Source of the DNA: Plecoglossus altivelis
Taxonomy: Eukaryota > Chordata > Actinopteri > Osmeriformes > Plecoglossidae
NCBI GenBank assembly: GCA_036571765.1
Contig: BROE01000003.1
Coordinates: forward strand, 7,478,336-7,542,335
Reading direction: 5' to 3'
DNA length: 64,000 nt
How positions within the stretch are numbered: the first letter of the stretch is position 1; every line of letters starts with the position of its first letter. Below, in pieces: positions 1 to 9,522 of the stretch. Both the position numbers and the translations under genes were made by a program. The notes beneath the pieces were generated by a model. It was not told the origin of the DNA and did no database searches. It saw only the letters and a list, made by a program, of their open reading frames with translations.

Positions 1-110
1 ATGTCACAAACTTTTGCCATCCATCCCTTCTGACAGAGAGCATAAAGACTCTCCTCATAAAGGAAGATATGACCTCCTCTCCCTAACTAGAGTATATCAT
101 CTGTCTAACA

Positions 111-151
111 CAGAGGGAGTTCAATATAAGCAGTCTTACCGTTGGCTACTG
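111..151 (-). CDS. ice2: ice2 exon 8, probable, 3' boundary unsettled
   Basis: After a good acceptor (CTGCAG ending at 152), the frame set by exon 7 reads AVANGKTAYIELPL, close to mammalian VAGSKPVKVIYINSPL. A stop follows at 107-105, so the exon must end before it. Weak GT donors lie at 111-110 and 109-108. A much stronger donor, GTAAGA at 139-138, would cut the exon to 13 nt and lose the conserved YI..PL part. A following exon may start near 29, but I could not fix its frame. Confidence 0.5.
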
Positions 152-2638
152 CTGCAGATCATACAGTGAACGAACATAAGGTAGCAAGAACGCATTAGTT
201 GTCACCGTCAGTGTCACCAATAGCCTAATGTGGTTTAAGCCTTTTCATACAAATCTTTTTTTTGGTGGGGAATAATTGGACACTGAAATATTTGAAATGC
301 ATGAAGTACAAAGCAGACACAGCCCACCTTTCCCTGGCTCGGTCTTCACCCACAGAGGTAGTTCCCAGGGGTCACTGAAGTCGGGGCCGTGGTTGTTAAG
401 CAGCCTGACCAGGGCCTCTTTGGTCAGACATATGTGGGGTTCATACCGGGCACACAGTTTATCAGCATTACTGTCACTGCTGATGGCCTATGATCAGAAC
501 GCATGAGAGAACTGAGTAAGGCACTGATCAAGGAAGCTTCTCAACCAAAGAGACTGACGTGTATTGAAACTAAATGAAAAGCACACATCTTAAGAAATGA
601 TTATTGTGTAAATGTATCTTGATTCTGTGAATCTTGGAACTATATTTACTGTCCTGTAACTATTATATGTTATCTGATTTAGAGTTTAATCTTAGCTTTA
701 GCGCGCTCTGGTGTCTATCTGTGAAAACTGAAATCCATCAAAGCAGCACACTCCTCTGATCACTGTCAACCAGTAAAACTGTACATCAGCTCTGCTTTAT
801 CTCCGTAATTAAATACGGGAGGAACATGCTTACTGCAAGTGCAATATCGGCTTTCTTAACAGGACTTTTCTCTGATGAAACACTCTCATAATCTGTTGCA
901 AGATGTGGTTCATCAGGCAGTAAATTACGGTCTGCGATCACCACACTGCCCTGAAAAAATAAGCAAACAAAAACACACTTGCATAAAAAGGGGATTTGTA
1001 AGGAAAGTACAGTACTGTATCTCAGCCTTACAATTCACTGCAGAAAAATAAAGTGTTGGAGATCATTCCGTATACATCCTCATCTTACCATGGTCAAGAG
1101 CAGTTTTTCAAACGTCAGTTGGAGGTCAGGGCTGAACGTCCCTCCTGTTAAACTGGTCATCTCGTGGATGAGGTACAGCTGTGGATAGGTCTGAATGCGT
1201 TCCAAGCAGGCTCTAAAGTACACCTGAAACCAAGACAGGCGCTTGAGCCTTCACATTGGCCCTGACATTAGGACCTCTTGGACTGTGAGGCAACAGTACC
1301 TCTGTGTACAACCCTGCTCCTGGGGATATGTAGCTGTAATCTTCAGCACACTTTCGAGCCACATCTTGCAGATAGTTCATGAACTGGGACACCTCAATAT
1401 TAACACGACCCAAATTCTGCAGTAAAGAGAAGATGCCCTATCTCATTTCAGTTGTTAAAAGCATATCCTCAAAAGCAGGACTGTTAGTGTGGTGAGAAGG
1501 GTTCAAATCATTTGTTTGTTTCACATATTTTGTGATCATACCTGAGAGGGTTCTCTACAAGATTTGCTGTTCAATGCTTGCAAATACAGCTTCTGTTCTT
1601 TGCAGGTGAGACTGGATATGCAGGGGAAAGGTATCTTTGGCTCTGGATAAGTACAAATTGCCTGGCCTTGGCTCCTCTTGGCCATCGTCATCATTCTGTA
1701 CTTACTAGTCAACTTCATAACGCTCAGAAGCTCTCCGATGATTTCCCAACAGGTACTTTACTCAACCATCCCATGGTGGATTAATTAGGTGGACTTGCCC
1801 TTCTCCCTTTAGTGTGGAGGAGGAAACTGTCTAGTTACTTGAATACCTTTTTGTCTCCGTCTTTGCTTCAGTGTTCACTGTGGACTGAATGAAGGAAAGC
1901 ATTGCATGTCATTGTGGTGTTGCCAAAGTTACAGGGCTCTTAAATCCTAAATCTTTTTTTTTTATTTAAAGATTAAACGTACCTTTGACAAAGAACCCAG
2001 AGTTCCTTGATATTAGGAGCAAGAGAATACTTCTCATAGAGATCTCTGGTGAAGAATGGACCAGTGTCACTGGGTAGGATATCCTCCCTGAAATACGATG
2101 GCTTTAGGTATGTGATAGCAAGCAACTAGCACAAGCACACACGCGCACGCGCACACGCGCGCAGCACACACACAACACACACACACAAACACAGACACAC
2201 AGCAAACCCCAAAAATAAGGCGGTACACGTGTCACTAGTTAGCCAGTTACAAGTCCTCATCTCAGGGCGTATATAATAGCATTAGCTAGCTAAACCAGGT
2301 AAAGCAAACTCAGTGGCTAGCTAGTTAAGATAAGGATAAGAGATCCTTTATTTGTCCCACAATGGGGAAATTCCACTGTTGCAACACACAGTTTAGGACA
2401 GGAATGAAAGAAATAGGCGCATGCAATAAAAATAGGATAAATAAACATGGTCATAAAAATACAAACGTAACAAACGTATTTGCAAGATAATGCTCAATGT
2501 TACACCGTATTATGTTCATGTTGAATCGACATCAAGTTAGTGAAGCCGTCATAAGGACGGACTAGGCAAGGACTAGCCAGCGCTAGCTGCCACCTGAGAC
2601 GTAGCTTAAGTAGTTAAAACTCACCATATTAGTTCCAT
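111..2638 (-). CDS. ice2: ice2 (NARG2), 5' part of a split gene: little elongation complex subunit 2
   Basis: Known role: ICE2 works with ELL and ICE1 in the little elongation complex, a nuclear complex that promotes RNA polymerase II transcription of small nuclear RNA genes. Seen here: seven exons (2625-2638, 1983-2087, 1542-1755, 1300-1416, 1089-1223, 834-950, 328-487) and a probable eighth (about 111-151) that join in one frame for roughly 300 residues. Motifs matching mammalian ICE2 as I recall it include FFTRDLYEKYSLAPNIKEL, EPKIPFP, VNIEVSQF followed by KCAEDY, TSLTGG, NADKL, and RLLNNHGP. The N terminus is shorter than the mammalian one, starting MELIW, with the Trp aligning to a conserved Trp. 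The C-terminal NARG2 domain is off the left edge. The gene runs on the same strand as rora and begins about 6.7 kb past the rora stop codon. Junction phases were all checked; the weakest acceptor is that of exon 3. Confidence 0.88.
328..487 (-). CDS. ice2: ice2 exon 7
   Basis: Acceptor ATCATAG ends at 488. The donor is G/GTGGGC at 327, leaving one split base after 53 codons. It encodes AISSDSNADKLCARYEPH, then ICLTKEALVRLLNNHGPD and WELPLWVKTEPGK. The NA-x-KL-x-x-RY and LLNNHGP motifs and the following W-E-[IL]-P are conserved in mammalian ICE2. Confidence 0.9.
834..950 (-). CDS. ice2: ice2 exon 6
   Basis: Acceptor TTTTTTCAG and donor GCA/GTAAGC bound 39 codons, phase 0 at both ends. It starts GSV, as the mammalian ICE2 segment after the FEK...LLALGSV region does. 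The remainder is acidic and serine-rich and less conserved, so the call rests mainly on splice sites, phase and position. Confidence 0.8.
1089..1223 (-). CDS. ice2: ice2 exon 5
   Basis: Acceptor GGTTTCAG and donor ATG/GTAAGAT bound 45 codons, phase 0 at both ends. It encodes VYFRACLERIQTYPQLYL, then IHEMTSLTGGTFSPDLQL and TFEKLLLTM. It aligns with the RACIEQVKKY, LHEVTSL and FEK segments of the mammalian protein. Confidence 0.9.
1300..1416 (-). CDS. ice2: ice2 exon 4
   Basis: Acceptor TTTACTGCAG and donor GAG/GTACTG bound exactly 39 codons, phase 0 at both ends. The product begins NLGRVNIEVSQFMNYLQ and continues DVARKCAEDYSYIS, ending GLYTE. This is the strongest single match to mammalian ICE2 (VNEEVTEFLKFLQ, KKCAQDY, LFTEK). 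Confidence 0.92.
1542..1755 (-). CDS. ice2: ice2 exon 3
   Basis: The clear part is the 3' half, which encodes PEPKIPFPCISSLTCKEQ and then KLYLQAL. It aligns with the PKPRVPYPRF...REQRSY block of mammalian ICE2. Donor CAG/GTATGA is at 1541. The 5' boundary at 1755 is the only nearby AG that keeps phase (214 nt, one split base plus 71 codons), but its polypyrimidine tract is poor. The first ten or so residues are therefore less certain than the rest. Confidence 0.8.
1983..2087 (-). CDS. ice2: ice2 exon 2
   Basis: Acceptor TTTCAG ends at 2088 and donor GTACGT begins at 1982. The 105 nt carry 34 full codons flanked by 1 and 2 split bases, consistent with both neighbours. It encodes EDILPSDTGPFFTRDL and then YEKYSLAPNIKELWVLCQ. 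This matches the conserved N-terminal block of mammalian ICE2 (FFSREN..., SMAPSLKELRVL, recalled from memory). Confidence 0.9.
2120..2210. repeat. Imperfect (CA)n/(CG)n microsatellite in ice2 intron 1
   Basis: Alternating purine-pyrimidine tract mixing CA, CGCA and CACG units. The 2088-2624 intron holds this and the retroelement-like tail next to it, nothing else that I recognise. Confidence 0.85.
2330..2470 (-). mobile_element. Non-LTR retroelement 3'-terminus relic (fish type)
   Basis: Read on the minus strand, the block ends in CCCATTGTGGGACAAATAAA followed by GGATCTCTTATCCTTATCTTA-like short repeats. That matches a 3' tail seen very commonly in teleost genomes. I do not see a coding remnant or a convincing target-site duplication, and the family assignment is from memory, so only the class is proposed. 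It sits inside ice2 intron 1. Confidence 0.45.
2625..2638 (-). CDS. ice2: ice2 exon 1, coding part (start codon)
   Basis: ATG at 2638-2636 is followed by GAA CTA ATA TG and then a GTGAGT donor at 2624. The two leftover bases plus the first base of exon 2 give TGG, the Trp that aligns with mammalian ICE2. Kozak context is good (A at -3, G at +4). A longer open frame here, starting at 2780, is in a different phase and would hit a stop in exon 2, so it was not used. The 5' UTR extends upstream for an unknown distance. Confidence 0.75.
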
Positions 2639-2830
2639 ACTGTAGCTTTGAATCGTTATTTAGCAATAGCACGTTCTGATTTAAGACGATCACACTGCCA
2701 GGTTTTAGGGATTTTTTCCCCAGGCTTGGTTGTTTTGGTGTCACTTTTAAAACGTCACCTAGGCAACTCGAGGCATACAAAACGTTCCGCTAGCATCATT
2801 ATCTTATTTTTTCAAAAATGTAGCTATTGG
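2639..2830 (-). promoter_or_regulatory. ice2 5' UTR and promoter-proximal region
   Basis: This stretch lies directly upstream of the ice2 start codon. It contains a full match to the RFX X-box consensus at 2754-2767 (GTCACC TA GGCAAC on the plus strand), overlapped by a CRE-like half site (TGACGT on the minus strand, 2758-2753). There is no clear TATA box at a fixed distance. The transcription start cannot be placed from sequence alone. Confidence 0.45.
2754..2767 (+). promoter_or_regulatory. RFX X-box consensus site
   Basis: GTCACC, a 2-base spacer, then GGCAAC fits GTNRCC-N(0-3)-RGYAAC with no mismatch. It lies about 116 bp upstream of the ice2 ATG. Confidence 0.5.
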
Positions 2831-3432
2831 TCCACCATAACAGTGAAAAATGTGGTTCATCTCACAAAAAGAATACTTTTAAGATTCTTATCTAGACTTT
2901 ATTTTCATTTAAATTATTATTATTTACATAAGGTTCTATAGAGACTATTCCCTTGTGGATAATCTATTGGAATTAAACAAATGTCGTTTTCGTGATTTTT
3001 GCCCTTTTACGATGTTACACCTATTAACGTAAATCATATTGTAGACATACAACTGGTTAGAAATAGATTTAATCATTATTAACTAGTTCTTATATTCGAT
3101 TTATAGTTTATTGGCAACTGATAATTTAAAGGGACTGCAAAACCTTTCCCAGGATTTTTGCATCATTCTTATTATCCTAATATTACGCAAGTCAAATAAG
3201 AAATATATATGACAAACTAAAGGAATATATTCAGTTAGCAAATCAAGCATACTAATCACAATACAGGCATGTAATCAAATAATGGAGATAGATTTTCTGC
3301 TGATATAAACAGGGTGTTGTAGAAAAGAATAATAATCATTGAAGTGATGAAAAAAGTAGGCAGATTCTATAGGATTGATTTTGATTAAATGAATAACAGA
3401 CAGATGACAGGAGCCCATTACAAGCGGTAAAT
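2831..3432. other. A/T-rich intergenic stretch between rora and ice2
   Basis: No gene, RNA or repeat that I can recognise. It is strongly A/T-rich, with several short TTTATT and TAAT runs. Confidence 0.5.
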
Positions 3433-6400
3433 TTTATTATGGGATAACAGCACATAAAGCACATCTAAAATTGATGTGTCCAATGCACTTTTAATAAAGG
3501 TCATATTAAAGGTACAGTTTCTAAGTACAATATAACAACATTCATATTAGAATGAAAATGTATTTAAAAGACAACATTACATTTCTTATTTTTCTTTACA
3601 GCCGTATTTACAAAATGAATCAAAATACTTATTTCAATATTTAGGAATCAGACAAGAAGGAGCAAAACTACATTTGTGAATAGACTACCTGCTAAAGAGA
3701 GTTCAAAAGAGCGGAATAAAAAAGGTACATGATCATCTGTTCCCATTTTAACATCAGTAGCAAACATGTGACTTAAGAAATTTGTAACAACCATACACCA
3801 ATCTTGTCTTCACCATAGTTTGAACTGCTTTTGCATGGAACAATATCCCACAGACTCCACCCTTTATACTAAGCATTTAAACCAATGAGCTCAGACTAAA
3901 CATAGAACAAGGAATTCAGTTCTGTTTCATGGATCTTCACACACATATGCTTAAAATACAATGCATTAGTCAATTTTATGTTTTCATTAAAAACATAATC
4001 TAAACTTGCCAAACACGAAACAAAGAGCAAACATTATTATGGATTGTCCATTTTTTGGGGGTAATCCAAAAGATGGTTGTGCACGTAATCATAAATTAAA
4101 TTGACACAAATGCATTTGTCAATATTTATTACCTTTCCAATTACTCAGACTGCTAATATGATGCCTAAATTACAGGTATCAACAGGTATTAACTCATAAT
4201 ATGGAAAATGTGGAGACAGAGATTATTATATTTTTGGAAAACACAAAAACACAATGAAAACCATTTGCACATCTTGTTACACTGAGAGGCACTCAGTGTG
4301 GTACATTGTATGTTATTGCAATCATATTCTGGCTGATAATTGCTACAGAGTTCAAAGACAAGGTCAAGAAAATACTTGCTTTCTTGTGGCGAGGCTGTTT
4401 TCATGTACATTTTTTATATTACCACTTAACTTGGGTGCAAACAGGTCAATGGCATTGGTTTCTAGAATCCCTGTTTCAGAGCTGTCTAAATGTGAAATGA
4501 AAAGGTTGTAACAAGGCTTTGTCTTAGGACATCAACATTGAACGTCCCAGTCAGGTGAAGTGCTTTGTAGCTGTAGACGCTAACGTTTATATTTGCAAAT
4601 GTGACTGCTACTGCCTCAGCAAGTGGTCTTTACAATCAGAAAAACAAAATACTGCTGTTTCAGCCTTAACATTACTTTTTTCTGCAGAAATCAGAAAAGC
4701 AACCGTATATAACTTGTTAATTGGCAGACACTGTTTTTTAATAAGTGAGAAAGAAAAAGAGCCTTATCCCAAGACGAGCACACTGATGCAGGTACTGGCC
4801 AGGTCATTCTACCACTATCATAATCATTATCATTTATTTAGTCATAATATTAACAATGCATCAATACTCAATTAAATGAATGGACTACTAGGGTGGCCTG
4901 GTCTAGGAATCAAGACTTTGTCCACAAAATTAACTTACCTAGCACCACACATCAGGATAACACAAAATAAATGTCGGCACACCCTACCTCTAACAAACTA
5001 ATCCTAAAGGAGAGAAGCATACTAGTAACAGATATTGTACAACATGGTGTATTTGATAAACAGATCATATTTGCACTGGGTAGGCCTTAGTAGCAGTATT
5101 TTCGTCTTAACTATGCAGACAGAAGTTACAAAGTTATCTTTATACATGTGATCAATAATAACATTACATATTGTGAATAAACAGCAGAGAATGAGGGAGA
5201 GAGAAATTAAGATGTATAGTATACAGGCCAAATTAATTCCTTAGTTTTCTGTCTGGGAACAGAACTAGTCAAATATATAGACAAGGGAAATAAGTCCCAA
5301 AATAAAATCAACTTAACATGATAAATAAGCGATGTATGGTCATGCAGATGTCTGGAGCCTATGCACATAATGAAATAAAATACACCACATTTATTATTGC
5401 TCAACATTCGATTATGGCTAGAAGTTTTTTTATTCTTTTTTTCTGTATTCTTCTTAGATTAATTTAGTCTTAAAACCTTATCAGCTGTGCTTTGGAAAAT
5501 GATAGCTATAATGCAACCAAACTGATTGGTACATTTGGGAAACAGAACATGGTATACTTTAAGCATGACATAACACCTACCATTACAATCTAAAGTCAAT
5601 AGGTACTAACTGGTCTCAGGTAGTCATGTTGAGATGGTGGCATGGAACACTGATTAAGTTTTCAGTTTTCATTACCTGTATATATGCACCAATCATGTGA
5701 GTGGTAAGTCACTAGCCCCTGATAGCTTTAGAGACTATGGATTGTTAGTGACATTATGTCATGCTAATAAACCGTAAACATATTGTCTTGTGGCTGGACC
5801 AAACTCAGACTAGAGAAACATGTTCTAAAGCTACTGCCTCCATACTCATATAACCCTGTCCCTCCTTTATTAAAGCCTTGTCTGGAGGTTGTGTATTACA
5901 CACTGTAAGGACACATGTATATACTCTCCAAGGATTGCTTTTTTCACAGGGACAACAGAGCAGAGCTGGAGGAGTGACAGGTTACTGTATGTACACAGTT
6001 TCAGTTGCAAACTCTTTTGCCAAACATGTCAGAAATTAAAATAAGGACTTCCAACACACTACCATGTTATATCATTTTGAACATGAAAATCAAATTTGGG
6101 AAAATATCTCTCCAGGATGCTTTATCACAATCCCCTGTACACATAACAGGAGTCAAACGAGGAAAGTGATAGCTACATTTATGGATTTAATGCTACAATA
6201 ATTAAACCTTCAGATACAATCACATAGATATGAACAATTATCTCCACTGAAGTAGCTACTGTATCCTACAAATTGTGAAGGTGTTTATTTTACACAGGGG
6301 TTCAGTGTTGTTTTCTGTCAGACCTTGAGAATTAAGACTGCTATCAAATGAGGCAAAGGAATGGAATAAGACATTTAAAATAATAGTACTGTAGAGAATG

Positions 6401-7997
6401 AAAAGAGAGCCAACAACAGCAAAATGAACATAAACTACAAGCCTGGTCATTCTTAATCTGAGAGACACCTCATCACCATCCAAACGGGAGCAACACGTTC
6501 GGTGAACTACGCTGAAATTCAGCTGCCTGTAATAAATCGGAAACTGTCAGAGATTGTGAAGCGCCCATGAATGAAGGAGATGTTCTAACACATGCTACAC
6601 AGCTACCCAGACAACAGAGAGCTGCTTCTGCTGTCTACCTGAGGGCTTCCTGAGTGTCCATGACTGCTTCTGCTCTGCTCTCACTGCAGAGTCATCAGCC
6701 CACCCCGCTAGATTGTCAGTCATTGTTAGTTAGCGACTGTTTTCTGTTGTTGAGTCAACTGGGTTGCTAGTGGTGAAATATCACAATACTGAAATAACTA
6801 CTGGATAAAGGAAATCCAATACAACCTGAACACAGAATTCATCTAGCCTATTTTAGTTTATTTGGTTGCTCTATCAATGACGGGCATTGTCATTAGTTGA
6901 CCCTGATGACACCATTTGAGTATAAATAGATTCCTAATGATTGTTAGTATTAGAAACACATATAGTCAAATTAAATGGTAATTCAAATGGTTGATGGGAA
7001 AACCAAGGTCAGAGATTAAGTAACAACTGTATTTTTTGTTTTGATCTTGAATCTGAGGATTATATGTGTTGTTAACCAGCTACTATAATACTCTACATTA
7101 CAGATAATGCATATGACATGTTGCTCTTTCCTGCTTATTGTCAAAGTCCCAGAACAAAACATCCTCTAACCTTAATAAGAATCAAAAATATAACATAATA
7201 TATAATCTCAAACAGAATGTGTAAAGAAACTCTTCCCTGAGGGGTGACAGCACAAGACTGTAGGTCTTGTACAAATTGCACGGCAAAGGAATGATCATGT
7301 GCAAAAAACAACAACAAAAACAAAAGCGCTACGCTGAGGGTGGCATCTAAACCATATTCATGCTTTGACAGGTTTCTGGGGGAACTTTTGGATTATTGGG
7401 GAGAATTTTCTTAAAGTAACCACTGACATGTTCTGAGTGTCAGACCAATCCATTGGACATCATGAGCAGGTAAATTGCAAAACTGGGGCAACAGCTACTG
7501 TATGGCACATCCAGGGTTGGTCTAGTTCTCACAACCACACCCACTATAAAGACGCACAGAATGAAACAGAACCACAACAACAAAGCATTCTGGAAATAGC
7601 ACTTGTCCTACCATTGTCATGTTTCTCTCCTAGTCATACACAAAACTGCTACTCTACAGTAATTATTGCGGGAATATAGTAAGTGCTACCTGACATCTTG
7701 TTCTCTCCCTCTCTCTTTCATGAATTTACTCACTGTACATGTTACAAAAATAGAAGCTTTTCTACCAGACAAGGCTTTGAATATTTACCCTTCTCTTTCC
7801 TTCTGTCCCATTTTAAATGGCATGGCTGGCCTGAGACCTTCATAAGGAGGCATTTGGGTGGTGTTGGCTCCCTGCTCTTTTAGCCTGCTATATCTGTATC
7901 TTCCACTGGAGAGAGCCATTGGGTTCCGAAAAGCTTCTGAGCCATTCAATCCAAGGTGGCAAACTGATGAGAAAGGTTTCACATACCACAATATGCA

Positions 7998-8040
7998 TGT
8001 GTGTGTGTTTGTGTGTGTGTGTGCGGGGGGGGGGGGGGGG
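7998..8040. repeat. (TG)n tract running into a G homopolymer
   Basis: Alternating TG with one TTTG interruption, followed by 16 consecutive G. On the transcribed minus strand this is a C-run followed by CA repeats within the likely rora 3' UTR. Confidence 0.9.
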
Positions 8041-8729
8041 CATTACACTGTGAGCTGAAAGGGTAATCGAATCTGCCTTGTCCACCAGGCCTCAGTGTTA
8101 TCCAGCCATGCCAACCTTCTAACCAGAACCCCCATAGTGCCTTTGCCCATCCCAGACCCAGAACTGTTTATCTGGGACTCTCAGGATTAGCCTCTGTGAC
8201 TGTGGTTCAATTTGTACTTCTTGTGCACATGCAACACATCACTAGGTAATATACAAGTCTTAAATTAAAGAAAGGTGCAATAAGAGTGCCTTATCAATTC
8301 AACAATTAAGAATAGTGTAACTACTAATATCATACATGTTATTTAAAATAGATTCTATAAACATTACCTTTTTCTGTATAATAAGTACTTATGACCGTAT
8401 ACCCTGTAGTACATTATAAAACAGGTGGAATGGACCTTTTCCAAAGTAGTGGTGCCCTCGTTCCTTCAGAGCACTTGTCCAGAGAAAGATTAATAGCAGA
8501 TGGCCTTACATGATTTTACTATGCAACCATGGTGGATGGAGTCTTTGACAGCTAAAATCATTGTGTTTTCTACTAGAATTACCAGAATTCTATGTTTCTT
8601 TTTTAGTCGATTGTCCATAGAGAGGTGTCGATTGCATCACCATGCTGACAGAGCTTCTCTCAAAGGTGTTACGAGTGTAGGAATCCATGCACTGCATCAA
8701 AAGGATATACAACGAGACCCAAGAGAACT

Positions 8730-8746
8730 TGACCTGAACTTGACCT
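8730..8746 (-). promoter_or_regulatory. Perfect DR5 nuclear-receptor site (RARE type)
   Basis: On the minus strand AGGTCA AGTTC AGGTCA: two exact half sites in direct repeat with a 5-base spacer. This is the arrangement classically bound by RAR/RXR heterodimers. It lies about 610 bp past the rora stop codon. Confidence 0.5.
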
Positions 8747-9357
8747 AAACATGCACATTTACCTGGTATTCATTGACACTGTAGGACAACCTAAGGTTGA
8801 GGATGATCAATCAAAAAAGCATGCCTGTATAACTGCGGTTTTTGGTTGTCAAATACATAAAAAACTAAGTATGATGTATTTGATGTATTTGTTTTTTAAA
8901 TGAATAACTCAAGTGGTAATGGAACTGTAAGAAGACTGAAAGAGGTGGATCCACAGATGTTTAGTTGACAATCTCAGGCATGTGCATAGTGAAAGGTTTA
9001 CTGATAAGTGTGAATAGTTATGGGACTGTGGTAGTATGGTGTGGAAGTGTGAAGGTCAAGTTCAACTCAGAGAGAGTATGAATCTCTGTCTCCTTTTCAT
9101 ATCCCCTTGATCTTAGAGTACCCCGTTCTCACCCCACCAGTGAATTCAACCCCCCCAAAAAGCAAACATACTGTGGCCCCCTTCCTTCCGAACCACCCTA
9201 CTCCCCACCCCCAAAGCCCTCCCCTCTGGGAAGAAATAAAAATAAAAGAGTTGTGCAGTGTGCTGTCGGTCCTGGTTTGTGCAGGGCACTAGTAAAGTGT
9301 CTCAGATGAATGCTCCACATTCTTCAATGGTGGGCACACTGGCACCTGGCAAGGCTG

Positions 9358-9522
9358 TTACCCGTCAACAGGCATGGACTGCTCAAAGTCCGATCCAAAA
9401 AGCTCCTTGTATAAGGGGGGGAAGTGGGCGCGTACAATGTCTGGGTATATTGCTTTGAAAGCCGTCAGCTTCTCTGTATGCCTGCTGCACAGCGCTCGCA
9501 GTGTTGACACTTTGCATATCAA
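9358..9522 (-). CDS. rora: rora last coding exon, AF-2 and stop
   Basis: Acceptor TTCACACAG, then 54 codons and TAA at 9360-9358. It encodes LICKVSTLRALCSRHTEKLT, AFKAIYPDIVRAHF, and PPLYKELFGSDFEQSMPVDG. The coactivator-binding helix PLYKELF is intact. Confidence 0.97.
   Translation of the reverse strand: MICKVSTLRALCSRHTEKLTAFKAIYPDIVRAHFPPLYKELFGSDFEQSMPVDG

Larger units (their letters stand above)
3433..9357 (-). other. rora: Probable long 3' UTR of rora (no coding sequence seen)
   Basis: After the rora stop codon at 9360-9358 no further rora coding sequence is seen, and no other gene begins before ice2. The stretch is A/T-rich. On the minus strand AATAAA signals occur at 6862-6857, 6289-6284, 5871-5866 and 3438-3433. 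The last is the farthest that still leaves room for the ice2 promoter. Mammalian RORA is known for a multi-kilobase 3' UTR, so one of these ends is plausible, but which is used cannot be told here. Open frames inside are short and unconvincing. Confidence 0.4.

Noticed and set aside
1..29. Possible next ice2 exon after an acceptor at 30-31
   Set aside because: The 29 nt cannot be matched to ICE2 with confidence in any phase, so it was not annotated.
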